From assembly GCA_018136815.1 (NCBI GenBank), contig CM030931.1:4408148-4472147 (forward strand): a DNA stretch of 64,000 bases, written 5' to 3'. This document shows positions 62,833 through 64,000 of the stretch, one piece after another. Below the pieces are notes generated by a model. That model made no database searches. It was not told where the DNA came from and worked only from the letters and a program-made list of their open reading frames with translations. The stretch is from Isochrysis galbana (taxonomy: Eukaryota; Haptophyta; Isochrysidales; Isochrysidaceae). A program made the position numbers and the translations under genes. Every line of letters starts with the position of its first letter. The stretch's first letter is position 1.

Positions 62833-63300
62833 TGACTGATGGAGTCCGACTCGCGGTCACATTTGCCTTTGGAGTCGCCAAAAAGGCACCTAACATTGAC
62901 GGTCTATCGGCCGCCAACTACAAGTGGGATGCTCCCGCAGAAAGGCTTCAATTGGAGGATACGGACCGTGGGGTGTATCGAGACCATCAATGGCGTCATG
63001 ATATCAGCTATCAAGTAGATGCAGATGTCAAGCTCATAGCCATCGATCCGGGCATCAAGAAGAAACTACAGATTGCTTCAGCTCCTCTGTCGCGATGCGC
63101 TGACGCGACGCAGCTTGCGGAGCTCGCTGCAGGTGAGCCCAAATCCGTCTTCTGGGACATTTCCTCCAAAGACTGGGAGGACTACGCGGGAGCCAGGCGC
63201 ACGCGGCGAATATCAAGCTTCCGAGGGCATTTTCTCTGCTTCCACTTCCTTCGTACAAACGGCGTATCGTGCAGTACGAGGGAACCGCACTAGCGACATT
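62833..63300 (+). pseudogene. Fanzor/TnpB-like RNA-guided nuclease fragment
   Basis: The open frame starts without an ATG at the LINE border and runs to 63293. Three blocks in order resemble the RuvC half of Fanzor, the eukaryotic relatives of TnpB. These are TDGVRLAVTF, the characteristic TDGV strand before RuvC-I; DVKLIAIDPGIKKKLQIA, RuvC-I with the catalytic Asp in DPG; and FWDISSKDWEDYAGARRTRR, like the following S.kEw...G..rr segment. A +1 shift near 63210 continues GEYQASEGIFSASTSF, again Fanzor-like in layout. The N-terminal half, RuvC-II Glu, zinc ribbon and RuvC-III Asp are absent, so it is dead. Fanzors sit in diverse eukaryotic transposons and giant viruses. Alternative: an unrelated RuvC-fold transposase fragment. 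Confidence 0.55.
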
Positions 63301-63794
63301 CATGCTGCAGTGGGTCTCTTCCATTGCCGAGCAACAACGCTATTCCATTGCCGAGCAACAACAAAATAGCTAGGACGTAACGCTATTTTGCATTGCGAAC
63401 TCAACCGTGACTCAACAGCGCCACCAACGCAGTTGAGTCGCCCACTGTTGAGTCACTCTTGAGTTACCTCAAAAACCCTTTAATGGTACTCTAGGGCTTG
63501 TAGTCTTGTAGTAGAGTAGAGAGTAGGAGTCTTGGGAGAAGGGAAAGTAGAGGGGAGAAGGGTTGAATGTGAGGCCAGTCTCATTCAGATGTGAAGCTCG
63601 TAGACAAAAAGCCGGGACCAAAGATTCAGGAGACGAGAGAGAGGAACAGTTGGACGGACGTCCATCGAACGGTTTCCTACGGGCCCTGTCTCCTGTGAAT
63701 ATCTCTCTCAACCGCTCTTCGTTGGCCCGCCGCTGGAGAAGCAGGCTCTGGCTGCCTGCGCTCTGGGCCGTGCCTCGCCCGCTTGCACAGAAAG
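63301..63794. other. Intergenic, short repeats
   Basis: ATTCCATTGCCGAGCAACAAC is nearly duplicated at 63316-63365. GACTCAAC and GTTGAGTC occur in inverted and direct arrangement at 63408-63450. The rest precedes the partial gene at 63795. Confidence 0.4.
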
Positions 63795-64000
63795 ATGTCT
63801 GACAGCCTGGGTGCGGAGGCATACCTTGAAAGCCTTCGTGCGGAGAATGCCCGCATGGAGGAGGAGATCATGAAGATGGCAAACGCCACCAAGCATGAGT
63901 TCAGCCAGCCACAGAGGACGTACTCACAGCCTGCGGCGAAGGGCATCAAGGTCTTATCTTGGGACCCCCCAGTAATGAGTGAGGCTAGTGTCGATAACGG
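63795..64000 (+). CDS. Start of an unknown gene, runs off the window
   Basis: An ATG at 63795 opens a frame that stays open to the edge (68 full codons). It begins MSDSLGAEAYLESLRAENAR and continues MEEEIMKMANATKHEF, a short amphipathic or coiled-coil helix, then a Gln/Pro/Ser stretch with GIKVLSWDPP. Codon use is like the other genes. Too short to place in a family. Confidence 0.5.
   Translation, partial: MSDSLGAEAYLESLRAENARMEEEIMKMANATKHEFSQPQRTYSQPAAKGIKVLSWDPPVMSEASVDN

Overview
The window is nuclear DNA of a unicellular eukaryote. Most likely it is a photosynthetic, flagellated alga. The genes have spliceosomal GT-AG introns that join in frame. They include a PsbP-family thylakoid-lumen protein (a plastid), an IQCH-like protein and a two-domain Dpy-30/RIIa-like protein (cilia), epsilon-COP, a mitochondrial-type acetyl-CoA acetyltransferase, a DUF1295 membrane reductase and two 2-oxoglutarate/Fe(II) oxygenases. 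The AP2 repeat style (EGL..., GFKGVYR, LGNF-TAEEGAL) is common in haptophytes and some other secondary-plastid algae. A haptophyte-like source is therefore my best guess, but the sequence does not settle it. The DNA is GC-rich with many C/G homopolymers and CT tracts.

Layout. 1-496: copy of a GC-rich dispersed element. 1791-4163: two-exon coiled-coil gene. 4164-6893: repeats only. 6894-7794: PsbP-like gene, four exons. 7795-10769: LINE remnant and other repeats. 10770-12243 (-) and 12877-13743 (+): divergent pair, an IQ/membrane protein and epsilon-COP. 14017-14844: terminal-inverted-repeat (TIR) element. 15208-19020: IQCH-like gene. 19165-22190: minisatellite, then an AT-rich island of foreign look broken by GC-rich elements. 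23275-24906: AP2/PWWP/SAM-like gene. 25272-27220: nested mobile-element debris. 27814-30606 (-) and 31420-32452 (+): divergent TPR protein and DUF1295 gene. 34895-35711: Dpy-30-like gene. 36181-39607: internally deleted LINE with perfect target-site duplications. 41183-41953: CDP-alcohol phosphatidyltransferase. 43265-44146 (-): acidic coiled-coil protein. 45390-48039: tandem array of a 999-bp unit. 48239-50643: prolyl-4-hydroxylase-like/TPR gene. 52397-53074 (-) and 54471-55157 (-): unknown genes. 56267-57520: thiolase. 59584-61043 (-): OGFOD3-like oxygenase. 61187-62832 (-): two LINE 3' ends in tandem. 62833-63300: fragment resembling a Fanzor/TnpB RNA-guided nuclease. 63795-64000: start of a gene that runs off the window.

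The cellular genes are housekeeping or ciliary and do not form one pathway. The notable content is mobile: one LINE lineage with apparently trans-mobilised short derivatives sharing its ends, a TIR family with ends TAGGGCGGTCAAACA in at least five places, the 999-bp array, the AT-rich island and the Fanzor-like fragment. A further pattern is that most genes are preceded by a pyrimidine-rich tract on their own coding strand.
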